This document shows positions 17,866 to 26,842 of a stretch of 64,000 nt of DNA, one piece after another (within the stretch, counting starts at the first letter, position 1; every line of letters starts with the position of its first letter). The stretch spans positions 124,001 to 188,000 of the forward strand of contig JAKFVQ010000007.1 of the NCBI GenBank assembly GCA_021732085.1, in the 5' to 3' direction. The position numbers and the translations under genes are program-made. The notes under the pieces were generated by a model. The model ran no database searches and was not told the origin of the DNA. It was given only the letters and a program-made list of their open reading frames with translations. The stretch is from Candidatus Obscuribacterales bacterium. Lineage in GTDB: Bacteria; Cyanobacteriota; Vampirovibrionia; Obscuribacterales; Obscuribacteraceae.

Positions 17866-19239
17866 ATGACGGTTGAAACAAAAGGAAAAGAACTGAATCA
17901 GTACGTTCAGGACAGCAGAAAGAGCTTTGAGCAGCATTTGAAGGAGCTGGTGGACATACCGACAGTGTCCGCAGATCCGGCACATAGACAGGATATGGAT
18001 CGCTGCGCAGCCCGGGCTGTTGAACTCTTGAAGTCGTTCGGCGCTGGAGCCGAAGTTATCCAGACAAAGGGCAATCCGGTCGTCATCGGTGAATTTCACC
18101 GCTCCAAAGACCTGCCAACCGTCATGATTTACAACCACATTGACGTGCAGCCAGCCGACCCATCGGAGTGGAAATCGCCACCTTTTGATATGAAAGTAGA
18201 TGGAGACAAGTACTTAGGTCGCGGTAGCACCGACGATAAAGGTCCGGCACTAACTGTTCTATACGGCGCCAAGTACGCCTTCGACAACGGCGTTCCGATC
18301 AACATCAAATTCTGCTGGGAATTGGAAGAGGAAATCGGAAGTCCTAACTTCGAGCAATTTTTGAAAGACAACAAGGACAAATTACAAACGGATTACATTG
18401 CAGTTTCCGACACAGTCTGGATTTCCCGCGAGCGACCTGCAATCGGATACGGTTTGCGCGGGTTGCTAGGGGTAATTGTAAAACTCAAAACTGGAACGAA
18501 AGACGTACACTCCGGATTAGTTGGTGGATTAGCACGCAATCCCATCGGTGAATTGGCGAAACTGATCTCCACCTGCTATGACGCCACAACTGGCGAAGTC
18601 AAAATTCCTGGTTTTTACGATGACGTGAACAAAGTGACAGAAAGCGAAGGAAAAGATTTCCTCGCTTCCGGTTTCACCGTTGATGGATTCAAGAAAGCGC
18701 ACGAACTTCTAAAACTGCGCACGGAAGACAATCTCGAAGGAGCGACACGCATTTGGGCTCGCCCGACATTTGAAGTGCACGGTATCACAGGCGGTTACAG
18801 CGGACCGGGCGTCAAAACAATCGTACCGTTCCAAGCTGAAGCTAAATTGAGTATGCGACTGGTACCAAGCCAGGATCCCGAAAAGATCTTTAAGCTATTC
18901 GAAGACTTTGTAAAGAAGGAACTGCCGGATGCGGAGATCGAACGCGAAGGCGCCTTGTTCCCTTACAGTGGAGAGCGAACCGGTCCCGAAGCAGAAGCCG
19001 CAGTCAAGGCGATGAAAGAAGCTTTCGGAAAAGAACCCGCGTTCGTGCGCGAAGGCGGATCGATCGGCGCGATTGTGAGCATGCAAAAGGTACTCGGCAA
19101 GAGTTCGCTCTTCCTCGGACTTTCATTACCGGAACACGGTTATCACGCCATCAACGAAAACTATGATTGGCAGCAAGCATCAGGCGGAATGAAAATGTTC
19201 GTCGCTTACTTCAATGCTCTAGCCGAACTAAAACGGTAA
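17866..19239 (+). CDS. M20-family metallodipeptidase
   Basis: 457 residues, typical for M20 (ArgE/DapE/CPG2) dipeptidases. Zinc-binding and catalytic segments are in order: YNHIDVQP (His91, Asp93), RGSTDDKGP (Asp123), the acidic cluster ELEEEIGS (general base and metal Glu, about 154-156), and HGYHAINE near the C-terminus. A dimerisation domain lies between. It probably cleaves small peptides in the cytoplasm, since no signal peptide is visible. GGAGAG lies about 8 nt before the ATG. No operon partner is apparent. Confidence 0.93.
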   Translation: MTVETKGKELNQYVQDSRKSFEQHLKELVDIPTVSADPAHRQDMDRCAARAVELLKSFGAGAEVIQTKGNPVVIGEFHRSKDLPTVMIYNHIDVQPADPSEWKSPPFDMKVDGDKYLGRGSTDDKGPALTVLYGAKYAFDNGVPINIKFCWELEEEIGSPNFEQFLKDNKDKLQTDYIAVSDTVWISRERPAIGYGLRGLLGVIVKLKTGTKDVHSGLVGGLARNPIGELAKLISTCYDATTGEVKIPGFYDDVNKVTESEGKDFLASGFTVDGFKKAHELLKLRTEDNLEGATRIWARPTFEVHGITGGYSGPGVKTIVPFQAEAKLSMRLVPSQDPEKIFKLFEDFVKKELPDAEIEREGALFPYSGERTGPEAEAAVKAMKEAFGKEPAFVREGGSIGAIVSMQKVLGKSSLFLGLSLPEHGYHAINENYDWQQASGGMKMFVAYFNALAELKR

Positions 19240-19264
19240 TCGCCGACATCGCTAGAAAGTCTTT

Positions 19265-19575
19265 TCAGGACTCCTGGTCAGGTAGATAATCAAACTCATC
19301 CAGTCCAAAAGTCCAGGCAACAGCTTCCCTTTCTGTCGGCCGCACGCGATGAATCACTCCAGCATGAGTTCGACTAAGGCAGGAAATATTTCCTTTTGGA
19401 ATGGTCCACGACAAAGAATTACCAGAGGAGCAGGCAACTCAAAGCGCTTGTACAAACTTCGAACGCACTCATTTACACTCTCGAGCTCAAATTCAAGATG
19501 GTCAGCTGAGTGGTTGAACACTCGCCATTCATTAATGAGAGTACGGAGAGATGCTCGTTCTTCAGAACTTAGCAT
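19265..19575 (-). pseudogene. Probable remnant of a larger gene, two overlapping frames
   Basis: A 73-codon frame (19575 to 19354) encodes MLSSEERASLRTLINEWR to LPAPLVILCRGPFQKE and stops at a TGA. In the overlapping +1 frame a 30-residue stretch continues (GTG 19357 to TGA 19265; IHRVRPTEREAVAWTFGLDE), with composition as protein-like as the first. The first piece resembles an N-terminal segment and the second a C-terminal segment of one larger protein, so a deletion or frameshift of an ancestral gene is likely. Two tiny coupled genes overlapping at GTGA is the alternative. Confidence 0.4.
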
Positions 19576-19597
19576 TTAGAATGCCACCAAAAAGGCT

Positions 19598-20845
19598 CTA
19601 GTCGTTTTCAGCCACTGCTGTCAGCGCAGGGTCTAATGCAGCTGCAGCCTTGCCTTCTTTGCCGTCTTGGATTGCCTTTGAAGTATTGACCGTGTACTGG
19701 CGGCCCTTCCAGCTTACTTTGACGCCGCTGTGGACTAGGTAGGCAGAGTGCAAATACAGAGCTGAAATTGTAAGGCTGCCGAATGGCAGAATAAAGAAGT
19801 GGCGCCAATCAACACCAAGATAATGCTCAGAGGTGCGGCGGTACCATAAGAATAGAAGGGTCAGCTGATAGACAACTTGTGCGGCAAGAATATTCACTTC
19901 AGCGCCGTAATCACCTTGCAGCCACATCGAGGTGACTATGCCGGCTGAAACGAACGGACCAACGATAGCTAAGTTGATCAAAATTATGCAGAGAATCATA
20001 TAGATGATGTTGCATTCGATCAAAGCGTAGAGATTTTTCGTCCACCCTTGCCAGAGTGATTCGAAATCGGTATACATTCGAACCTTGTAGAGCAAGCGTC
20101 CATCTGCAGAAAGAATATGGTAGCGATGAGCCTTCACCACTCGGGCAAAACTGATGTCATCCAATATTTGATCGTGCACACTGTCATGGCCGCCGACAGT
20201 TTCGTAGACGTCTTTGCGAACTAGAATGTACTGTCCGTAGGCGTAAGCGCGCTCATTCGTATGTTCATTTATGGTGTTTAAAGGGTCGCCGCAAAGGAAT
20301 GAGCCCAAGAGAACGGGCATTACGACGCGCTCCCAAAAGCTTCCAAGCTCCTGCAAGGGCATAAAGGAAATGAGATCGGCCTTGTGATCGATGGCGTAAG
20401 AAATTGCGTAGCGCAAAGATTCAGGTGTGTGGCAGGTGTCCGCGTCGGTAAATAAATACCATTGTCCATTTGCATGTGCAACAGCCTGCACAAGAGCGCT
20501 GCACTTCCCAATCCAACCGGGCGGGGCTTCTTTTGCCGTGATGTGTTTGATGCAAGGATACTTTTCGGCTAATCCCTGAATAATCTCACCGGTTTTATCC
20601 TGCGAACGATCATCAACTGCAATAACTTCGTAATGGGGATAGTTCTGCGTGGCTAGCGATTCAAGACAGCGCCCAATCTTGCCTTCTTCGTTACGCGCCG
20701 GCACAACAACGGTGATGAAAGGAAGCTCGTTGTCTGGAAGTGATTTCTTTTGCAAACGCGGGAAATACAAAAAGAACAGGAAGGTAAGACCTGCGAGAAC
20801 AGAGGCTAAAATTGATTCCAGAGTAAATAACCAGAACAAGTTCAT
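19598..20845 (-). CDS. Family 2 glycosyltransferase, membrane bound (HpnB/CrtQ-like)
   Basis: 415 residues. One N-terminal membrane helix (about 5-27) is followed by a GT-A catalytic domain: ITVVVPARNEEGKIGRCL, VIAVDDRSQDKTGEI, and the metal-binding FTDADT, then DDISFARVVK as the acceptor/base region and QGWTKN in place of the processive QxxRW. Three or four C-terminal helices and a basic tail follow. This layout matches glycosyltransferases near HpnB (hopanoid-associated) and CrtQ (carotenoid). The acceptor is probably a lipid, but cannot be named. ATG 20845 is the start. It has no obvious operon partner. Confidence 0.88.
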   Translation of the reverse strand: MNLFWLFTLESILASVLAGLTFLFFLYFPRLQKKSLPDNELPFITVVVPARNEEGKIGRCLESLATQNYPHYEVIAVDDRSQDKTGEIIQGLAEKYPCIKHITAKEAPPGWIGKCSALVQAVAHANGQWYLFTDADTCHTPESLRYAISYAIDHKADLISFMPLQELGSFWERVVMPVLLGSFLCGDPLNTINEHTNERAYAYGQYILVRKDVYETVGGHDSVHDQILDDISFARVVKAHRYHILSADGRLLYKVRMYTDFESLWQGWTKNLYALIECNIIYMILCIILINLAIVGPFVSAGIVTSMWLQGDYGAEVNILAAQVVYQLTLLFLWYRRTSEHYLGVDWRHFFILPFGSLTISALYLHSAYLVHSGVKVSWKGRQYTVNTSKAIQDGKEGKAAAALDPALTAVAEND

Positions 20846-21274
20846 CTTTCTTCCCTATCGACAAAACTTCCGATCAAATTATCGCAAAGTCTGCCACCAA
20901 ATACGGTACTTTGTGTTTCTCCGAAAATCCCAGGATGCAAGATGCCATAGTACTAAAAGACATTAGTAATTACTGATCCTACCACTTTGGGCGTAGACCT
21001 GCCCGCTAAGTTCCCACAAAGATTGACGGCAGCCGCACATTGCAGCTGCAGCCAGCATTCTTAAACCTCTATCACCCGAAAACCCGACAGGGTATGGGGT
21101 TGCCAGAATATATCGCTTATAGTAGCGGCAGAGCACCTTTCAGGATTTGCGAGGCTGGCCGAAGCAAACTCATCCCTCACAAATTTCCCACACTCGCTGG
21201 GTATTATTAAACGAGGCAGCCTAACGCCTGTTAAGTGACCAATCTAACTCCGTTCATTTATAGAGTGTGAAATC
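20846..21274. other. Intergenic region, no gene seen
   Basis: 429 nt between the glycosyltransferase start and the 53-residue peptide gene. I see no coding frame with a ribosome site, no tRNA cloverleaf and no clear terminator. It must hold the promoters of both flanking, divergently oriented genes, but no convincing -35/-10 pair stands out. Confidence 0.5.
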
Positions 21275-21436
21275 ATGACAGACAAGAAAGACTCGCGAAA
21301 AGATTTCAAAAAGGTCGATTCTAACAGCAAGAAAAGGAAACCGCTGCCGAAAGCACGTGAGCTCAAGAACACCCAGGAGCTAAACAATAATAGCGGCGGG
21401 AAGTATTACCTTCCTACGGCGGCTCCAGTTTGCTAG
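21275..21436 (+). CDS. Small Lys-rich peptide with double-glycine-like leader
   Basis: A 53-codon frame, MTDKKDSRKDFKKVDSNSKK onward, ending KYYLPTAAPVC. The first half is strongly basic. The middle reads QELNNNSGG: counted back from GG, Leu is at -7 and Glu at -8, as in the LSxxELxxIxGG leader consensus of class II bacteriocins and Nif11/RiPP precursors; position -4 (Asn) does not fit. Cleavage after GG would release an 11-residue peptide ending in Cys. No C39 peptidase/ABC exporter or modifying enzyme lies nearby. The ribosome site is weak (GAGTG). It may simply be a small basic protein. Confidence 0.45.
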   Translation: MTDKKDSRKDFKKVDSNSKKRKPLPKARELKNTQELNNNSGGKYYLPTAAPVC

Positions 21437-21526
21437 CTCTTGAAATGGGACGGTAGGTTTCAGTCCGTCAAAATAAATTGAGAGTACTTCAGGTCCGGTG
21501 TGATTACTACTCACTGCACCTTTTCG

Positions 21527-21664
21527 CTGGAAGCGTTCGCTTCAATTCGCTGCAATCTGAAGCACGCTGGATGCGTTCGCTCCCATTCGCTGCAATCTGA
21601 AGCACGCTGGAAGCGTTCGCTACCATTCGCAATCTGAAGCACGCGGGAAGCGTTCGCTCCCACT
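21527..21664. repeat. 40-bp tandem array, four copies, of the dispersed hairpin repeat
   Basis: Units begin at 21527, 21567, 21607 and 21644 (period 40, 40, 37 bp; the last step lost a CTG). The reverse complement reads TGGGAGCGAACGCATCCAGC, followed by GTGCTTCA, nearly identical to the hairpin repeat at 54202-54228. The array therefore appears to be a local amplification of that family. It precedes the membrane protein gene at 21782 by about 120 nt. Confidence 0.85.
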
Positions 21665-21781
21665 AGATCTTCCTTTATTAGCGTCTTCGAATTCGATGCA
21701 AATTGATTTTGAATCCTTCACACCTTCCTCATAATCTAGTCGTATTCTCTTACTCAAGAAAACGAACTGAGGTGCAGAGCA

Positions 21782-22183
21782 ATGAGACTTATATCCCGAT
21801 TATTATTGACGGCATTTGCATTTACCGCAATTCTGCCGATGATTCATGGAATCAACTTTCACGGCAACTTCTTCGCAGCAGTGTTAATGGCGATCGTATT
21901 TGCCATTCTCTTGGGAGTAGTTGAAACCATCGCAAAGGCTCTTGCTGCTGTATTCACGATAACCTCATTCGGATTGGCGCTCTTGTGGATCATTCCAGCT
22001 TACATTCTCGGATTTTGGATTTTTCCTGCCCTTGCGTTAATGCTCACCGCTGATCTGATGCCACATTATTTGAGCGTCCAAGGCATCGTGCCTGCAGCTT
22101 TAGCTGGACTAGTAATGTTGGGAATCGGCATGCTCACGAGCGAATTCCAACTACCAAATAACAATCGCCGTTCCGCACACTAG
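21782..22183 (+). CDS. YvlD / phage-holin-4-like small membrane protein
   Basis: 133 residues, almost all hydrophobic, with four predicted membrane helices and a short basic C-terminal tail (NNNRRSAH). The first helix LISRLLLTAFAFTAI, a GINFHGNF loop and then VETIAKALAAVFTITSFGLAL match the layout of the YvlD / phage holin family (PF04020), where a second helix pair follows a P-L-T/I-T-x-G-L type motif. Function in this family is unclear; some members act in envelope stress. AGAGC lies just before the ATG. Confidence 0.6.
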   Translation: MRLISRLLLTAFAFTAILPMIHGINFHGNFFAAVLMAIVFAILLGVVETIAKALAAVFTITSFGLALLWIIPAYILGFWIFPALALMLTADLMPHYLSVQGIVPAALAGLVMLGIGMLTSEFQLPNNNRRSAH

Positions 22184-22440
22184 CGAACGAGCTAAATAAG
22201 TTTAGGGGGTAGAGATCATGTATCTCTGCCCTATCATTTCGCTTATTGCTCGTAACACGTGCGCCAAAGAGGGCTTGCTCCAACAGATCGGATAAATTAG
22301 AGAGACCCGTTCAGCACAGCTTTTCCCATATCCTTCTCCCCGAAAAAAATCATCGGAGATTGTCAGGGTAAGATTTTCGATGAGGCAACGGTTGATGTCA
22401 GGCTCAGATTTTTCATGAGTCTATGCGATGCGATGTGCAC

Positions 22441-22549
22441 ATTTCCTCACCATGACAACAGTCGAAACTAAGAGTAGACTTACCTCTATTTCAGGACGCT
22501 TTGAGCATTTCGACTGTGAAATTCCCGCGGTTGTCATGGTGAGAAAATA
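22441..22549. repeat. 109-bp near-palindromic element with 19-bp inverted ends
   Basis: The left end 22441-22459 and the reverse complement of 22531-22549 are identical at 18 of 19 positions (ATTTYCTCACCATGACAAC). A second nested pair, ACAGTCGAAA at 22458-22467 and TTTCGACTGT at 22509-22518, is perfect. The structure fits a very small palindromic or MITE-like element, or a long structured RNA. No target-site duplication was found. Confidence 0.85.
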
Positions 22550-22665
22550 GTACCACCGACATAGGCGAGAAAAAGACCGCCACCGAGCTCTCACGTTCAA
22601 ACAGGTAAAAGCGGAATTCCATTTTTGGAAACTCATTTTTGCATTAGCGTCGAAAGCAATTCGAT

Positions 22666-22689
22666 GCCGGCGGGACGCAGGCGGTCCCA
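22666..22689 (-). repeat. Dispersed hairpin repeat, GGGACCGCC type
   Basis: On the minus strand this reads TGGGACCGCCTGCGTCCCGC, then CGGC. It is a variant of the copies at 43897 and 54175. A further GTCCCGCC at 22699-22706 can pair with GGCGGGAC at 22669-22676, making a larger hairpin 37 nt beyond the ispF stop, where it may act as a 3' end or terminator. Confidence 0.7.
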
Positions 22690-22742
22690 GCTGAGTCCGT
22701 CCCGCCAAATGCCAGCAGTCTCAGTTCGGATCAACCGCTCGC

Positions 22743-23234
22743 CTAAAGTACCGTAGACGTAGACTTGGAATTCAACAAGACAACAGCTTTGGCAGCAACT
22801 GCCTCGCCCCGTCCGATCTCGCCGAGTTTTTCGTAAGTGGTTGCCTTGACGCTGACTTGCGAAATTTCAACCCCAACAGTACCAGCAATCGCCCTGCGCA
22901 TAAACTCATAATGCGGCGAAATCTTCGGCTGCTCGCAAATCACTATAGAATCAATATTGGAAATCGAATAGCCTTCCGCCGCGACCCCACTTGCAACCTT
23001 TGCCAAAAGACTCAAACTATTCGACCCCTTGTACTGCGGATCGTCGGGCGGAAACCACATCCCAATATCACCAAGGCACGCCGCACCCAACAATGCATCG
23101 GCAATCGCGTGACAAAGCGCATCTCCATCAGAATGCCCTTCCGGTCCCTTTTCAGAAGGAATGTTCACTCCGCCCATAATAAATGGACGTCCTTCCACAA
23201 GTTTGTGAATATCGAACCCGATACCAACTCTCAC
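22743..23234 (-). CDS. ispF: 2-C-methyl-D-erythritol 2,4-cyclodiphosphate synthase
   Basis: 163 residues, normal length for IspF. It converts CDP-ME 2-phosphate to MEcPP with release of CMP in the non-mevalonate isoprenoid pathway; the enzyme is a trimer with one Zn per active site. Zinc ligands Asp8 and His10 (RVGIGFDIHKL) and His42 (DALCHAIADALLGA) are present, and GHSDGD and FPPDDPQYKG are family signatures. It follows the carboxylase gene by 30 nt on the same strand, suggesting co-transcription. Confidence 0.96.
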   Translation of the reverse strand: MRVGIGFDIHKLVEGRPFIMGGVNIPSEKGPEGHSDGDALCHAIADALLGAACLGDIGMWFPPDDPQYKGSNSLSLLAKVASGVAAEGYSISNIDSIVICEQPKISPHYEFMRRAIAGTVGVEISQVSVKATTYEKLGEIGRGEAVAAKAVVLLNSKSTSTVL

Positions 23235-23264
23235 TGCTACCGCCTTTCAGTCAGCATCTAATGC

Positions 23265-25118
23265 TTACTTCACTGAGAGCAGGAGCTGATCGGATTCAAC
23301 CGTTTCACCTGGCTTCACCGAAATCTTATCTACCTGACCATTTCGATCTGACAGAACTTCTGATTCCATCTTCATTGATTCAAGAATCAGCAATTTCTGA
23401 CCATCGGTCACAGCCTCGCCTTCCTTGACGAGAATCTGTTTCACAACACCGTGCATCGCCGAGCGCAATTCGCCATTAATAGACTTAGCGACGCCAGAAT
23501 TCGGTGTGCTTACTTGCGCGCTCTGAGGACGTGAAGCTGTTCGAGACATGGAGCGAGCACCGGCAGAAGCGCCTGCGCTGCCTGACTTAGAGGCAACGAC
23601 AGAGCGAGCAACCTCAAGCCCACCTTCCGGAACAAGCTCCGCAACTGAAACTTTGAAATGCTTCTGGTTCACTTCGATCTCGAAATTTCGCGATGCAGTT
23701 CTTTCAAGCTTCACTTGTGAGGAACCATTAGTCTCGGAAGACACCACAGCCGGAGCAGCCACCGCAGTCGGTGCCTTCAATCGAGCTTTAAGTTCCTTCT
23801 CCACATAGGTCGTATAAAGCGTCCCGTTCTTATACGCTTCATCCTCCAGCAGTTGGAGATGGAACGGAATCGTTGTAGACAATCCTTCGATCTTAAACGA
23901 TTTCAACGCAAGCTTTGTACGAACAATCGCTTCCTCGCGATCGCGTCCCCAGACAACCAACTTCGCCAGCAAGGAGTCATAGAAAGGCAAAACCTGATAG
24001 CCGGTGTAACATGCGCTATCCACACGCACCCACGGCATGGATGGCTCTTCATATCTGCGCACCGTACCTGGTGACGGCATAAAATTCTTGAACGGATCCT
24101 CTGCGTTGATCCGGCACTCAATTGCGTGCCCGCGAGGCTGAACATCATCTTGCGTGAAACTCAACTTCTCACCAAAGGCCACGCGTATCTGTTCTTTTAC
24201 AATATCGATGCCAGTAACCATTTCAGTAATCGGATGTTCGACTTGAACACGCGTGTTCATTTCCAGGAAGTAATAATCTCCACCGGCAACCATCCCTTCA
24301 ACAGTTCCTGCTGAGAAATAGCCGATACTTTTGCCTGCCAGCACAGCTGCATCAAATGCCTTCTGACGAACTTTATCATCGAGCGCCGGTGCCGGCGTTT
24401 CTTCCAGCAATTTTTGGTGGCGGCGTTGCGAACTGCAATCGCGCTCACGCAAGTGAACCACATTACCGTGCTTATCTCCGATGATTTGCACTTCGATGTG
24501 GCGTGGCTTCTCCAAATACTTTTCCAAATAGACTTCGGCGTTTCCGAAATAGCTGGCGCCTTCGCGCTGGGCTCCGGCAAGCGCTGCCTCAAGCTCAGAT
24601 TCTTTTTGGACAACTCGCAAACCGCGTCCGCCACCACCTGCGCTGGCTTTTATAGCGACTGGATAGCCAAACTTATTAGCCAAAGTCTTAAGCGTTTCAA
24701 GATCGTTGATTGGATCTGTTGTACCCGGAACGATTGGAACTCCTGCAGCTTCCATAATCCGCCGCGACTCGACTTTGCTTCCCATTTTGTGGATAACTTC
24801 CGGAGCCGGTCCGATGAAAACCATGCCTGCATCAGCTACCGCGCGAGCGAAATCTGCGTTCTCAGCTAAGAATCCATAGCCCGGATGAATGGCTTCGGCA
24901 CCGGCTTTCTTTGCTATATCAACAATTTGTGGAATGTCCAAATAGACCTTGCCAGGTTGCCCATCAAGAAGCCAAGCTTCATCAGCAGAGCTGACGTGAC
25001 GAGATTGGCGATCGGCCTCGGAGAAAATGGCGATGGCAGCGGCCCCAAGTTCATGGCAAGCTCTGATGACGCGGATGGCGATTTCACCGCGGTTGGCAAT
25101 CATTATTTTCTTGAACAT
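23265..25118 (-). CDS. Biotin carboxylase fused to biotin carboxyl carrier domain
   Basis: 617 residues: an AccC-like biotin carboxylase (1 to about 450; KIMIANRGEIAIRVIRAC, ATP-grasp loop KASAGGGGRGLR, EMNTRVQVEHPITE), a linker, and a C-terminal biotinyl domain with Lys583 in ESMKME. This is the alpha-subunit layout of acetyl/propionyl/methylcrotonyl-CoA carboxylases. The pyruvate carboxylase A subunit is less likely because of the fused carrier. The carboxyltransferase partner is not in the window, so the substrate is open. The linker (about 490-545) is Ser/Ala-rich. It is divergent from the hydroxyacyl-CoA dehydrogenase gene at 25374, with which it shares a 255-nt promoter region; both fit acyl-CoA metabolism. 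Confidence 0.93.
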   Translation of the reverse strand: MFKKIMIANRGEIAIRVIRACHELGAAAIAIFSEADRQSRHVSSADEAWLLDGQPGKVYLDIPQIVDIAKKAGAEAIHPGYGFLAENADFARAVADAGMVFIGPAPEVIHKMGSKVESRRIMEAAGVPIVPGTTDPINDLETLKTLANKFGYPVAIKASAGGGGRGLRVVQKESELEAALAGAQREGASYFGNAEVYLEKYLEKPRHIEVQIIGDKHGNVVHLRERDCSSQRRHQKLLEETPAPALDDKVRQKAFDAAVLAGKSIGYFSAGTVEGMVAGGDYYFLEMNTRVQVEHPITEMVTGIDIVKEQIRVAFGEKLSFTQDDVQPRGHAIECRINAEDPFKNFMPSPGTVRRYEEPSMPWVRVDSACYTGYQVLPFYDSLLAKLVVWGRDREEAIVRTKLALKSFKIEGLSTTIPFHLQLLEDEAYKNGTLYTTYVEKELKARLKAPTAVAAPAVVSSETNGSSQVKLERTASRNFEIEVNQKHFKVSVAELVPEGGLEVARSVVASKSGSAGASAGARSMSRTASRPQSAQVSTPNSGVAKSINGELRSAMHGVVKQILVKEGEAVTDGQKLLILESMKMESEVLSDRNGQVDKISVKPGETVESDQLLLSVK

Positions 25119-25373
25119 TCCAAATACCTTTTTTTGACAATCACCCGAAGCGGCGAAGACTCATTAGAGGCTATCCCAAAAGGATATAAAAGCTTGCGAA
25201 ATTAGAAATCTCCTAATAACTCCGCTTTGAAATTCAAACGCCGCACAGCCGGGCATGTCGACCGTTTTTCCCGGCATGAGCCGCTTAAATCTCGATGTTA
25301 GGATTGGCTCACCCGGACGAGCATAGCTGCCGGGCAACCAACAGGACACGACGCATCTACGAGGGCAGAAAAC

Positions 25374-26270
25374 GTGACATTCTCGCATGTATTCATTCCA
25401 GGCTCAGGGTTCATGGGCTCAGCGATTGCTTATCTCATCGCATCCAAAACAAATGCCAAAGTCACGTTATTCGACATCTATCCAGAATCTTTGAAGAAGT
25501 CGCAAGCAAGCGTCGAAAAGTACGGAAAGTCTTCGCTGGATAAAGGCTTTATCACAGAAGAGAGACTGGCAGAGGTCAAGAAGCAAATAGCCTGGACCGA
25601 CAAACTGGAAGATGCAAAAACAGCCGACCTGGTCATTGAAGCTATTGCCGAGGATGTTTCACTGAAGCACGATCTCTTCAAGAAGCTCGACAAGATTTGC
25701 CCAGCCAACACAATTTTTGGCTCCAACACTTCGTCATTGCCGATCACGTCTTTGGCAGCCGTCACGAGCCGCAGCGACAAATTCCTGGGCATGCACTTCT
25801 TCAGCCCAGCACACGTAATGAAGCTTCTGGAATTGATCCCCGGAATCGACACCAGCGACCAGACGATGACTACAATCCGCGAGTTCGGATCGCAAATCGG
25901 CAAGACGATAATCTCTTCCAAAGATTTCCCCGGATTCATCACGACAAGACTCGGGATGGTTCTTGTCAACGAAGCAGCCTTCGCCCTGATGGAAGGTCTA
26001 TCAACGGCAGAAGAAATCGACACCGGCATGACTCTTGGCTACAACCACCCTATGGGCCCACTCGCGTTAGCCGATTTCATTGGTCTTGATATCTGCCTTC
26101 ACATTCTTGAAGTTTTGCACGAAGGATTTGGCGATCCCAAATATCGCCCCTGCCCAGTTCTTAAACAGCTTGTCACAGCAGGACATTTGGGCCGCAAAAC
26201 CGGCAAAGGCTTCTATAAATATGACAATCAGCCGGCAGCAAAGGCTCAAAAATCTGCGGTTCCGGCATAA
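25374..26270 (+). CDS. 3-hydroxyacyl-CoA (3-hydroxybutyryl-CoA) dehydrogenase
   Basis: 298 residues, the normal length of single-domain bacterial enzymes of the Hbd/PaaH type. The NAD-binding motif is GSGFMGSAIA (residues 10-19). The catalytic His141 (MHFFSPAHVMKLLELI) pairs with Glu153, and GSNTSS is conserved. The C-terminal helical domain holds PGFITTRLGMVLVNEA and HLGRKTGKGFYKY. The reaction is oxidation of 3-hydroxyacyl-CoA to 3-ketoacyl-CoA with NAD. The start is GTG, with GAGGG about 10 nt upstream. Translating from GTG gives the expected short N-terminus before the Rossmann strand. Confidence 0.94.
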   Translation: MTFSHVFIPGSGFMGSAIAYLIASKTNAKVTLFDIYPESLKKSQASVEKYGKSSLDKGFITEERLAEVKKQIAWTDKLEDAKTADLVIEAIAEDVSLKHDLFKKLDKICPANTIFGSNTSSLPITSLAAVTSRSDKFLGMHFFSPAHVMKLLELIPGIDTSDQTMTTIREFGSQIGKTIISSKDFPGFITTRLGMVLVNEAAFALMEGLSTAEEIDTGMTLGYNHPMGPLALADFIGLDICLHILEVLHEGFGDPKYRPCPVLKQLVTAGHLGRKTGKGFYKYDNQPAAKAQKSAVPA

Positions 26271-26381
26271 GCTTTTCACGCCAATTTGACACAATAGACG
26301 TTTCATAAGTACTCTTTTTAAAAGAAGAAAGTAACCGTCGCAGACTGTCGACTGACAACAGGCTCAGGGTGGAGCAAACGC

Positions 26382-26612
26382 ATGACATTCGGTAACACAG
26401 GTAAAGGACCCAGCGTCGCAGAACTGCAGAAGTTCATTCGAGAGAAACGCGTCATTGAAGTAATTTTGCTCACGGGGCAAAAACTGAAAGGCGTTTTGAA
26501 ATGGTTCGATGAACAGGCATACTGCATCACGATGGAAGATGGCGAGTCAATCACCGTCCAGAAAAGCGCAGTGATTGGTTATCGCAGCGTCCCCGGCGCT
26601 CGTGCTCAGTAG
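26382..26612 (+). CDS. hfq: Hfq-like Sm-fold protein, cyanobacterial type
   Basis: 76 residues. After an 11-residue tail comes the alpha helix VAELQKFIREKR, then the Sm1 motif VIEVILLTGQKLKGVLKWFD and a short Sm2 segment ITVQKSAVIGYR. The canonical proteobacterial YKHA is absent, as in cyanobacterial Hfq, where the Sm2 region is divergent and sRNA binding is weak. A TTGACA at 26286-26291 lies upstream, but the matching -10 is poor. The gene stands 230 nt before mreB on the same strand. It may act in RNA regulation or, as described for cyanobacterial Hfq, through a protein partner at the pilus base; the second role is only by analogy. Confidence 0.85.
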   Translation: MTFGNTGKGPSVAELQKFIREKRVIEVILLTGQKLKGVLKWFDEQAYCITMEDGESITVQKSAVIGYRSVPGARAQ

Positions 26613-26730
26613 ATAACACATTGCGATCCGATATATCCCTCGGAACTGCGCAGGATATGCGCGTTTCGATAATCTGTGTAATTTAACGCGTACTTAACGA
26701 AAGAGCTCCTCGAAGGGGGCTGAAATAAGC

Positions 26731-26832
26731 ATGGAAACTGCTACTAAAGTGCTCAAGCGTGATAAACTTAGCCTGAGTGAGGAGTATTCGCGTGAGTATA
26801 TTTTCCTTCTCCAGAGCACATTCCCCCAGTGA
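26731..26832 (+). CDS. Possible leader ORF before mreB
   Basis: A 33-codon frame (METATKVLKRDKLSLSEEYS onward, ending STFPQ) whose TGA at 26830-26832 overlaps the GAGGTGG ribosome site of mreB. A G-rich SD-like stretch lies about 12 nt upstream of its ATG. It could couple translation to mreB or be chance. The residues look protein-like, but no family is recognised. Confidence 0.25.
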   Translation: METATKVLKRDKLSLSEEYSREYIFLLQSTFPQ

Positions 26833-26842
26833 GGTGGCTAGC

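Larger units (their letters stand above)
22184..22742. other. Intergenic region with two repeat elements, no gene seen
   Basis: 559 nt between the YvlD-like gene and the end of ispF. It contains the 109-bp near-palindrome (22441-22549) and a dispersed hairpin repeat (22666-22689). A minus-strand frame (22421-22708) crosses both elements and has a Cys/Arg-rich, improbable composition, so it is not called. Confidence 0.6.

Noticed and set aside
21527..21664. Possible CRISPR array
   Set aside because: Unit length 40 with no variable spacers; the whole unit repeats, and it matches dispersed single copies elsewhere. No cas genes nearby.
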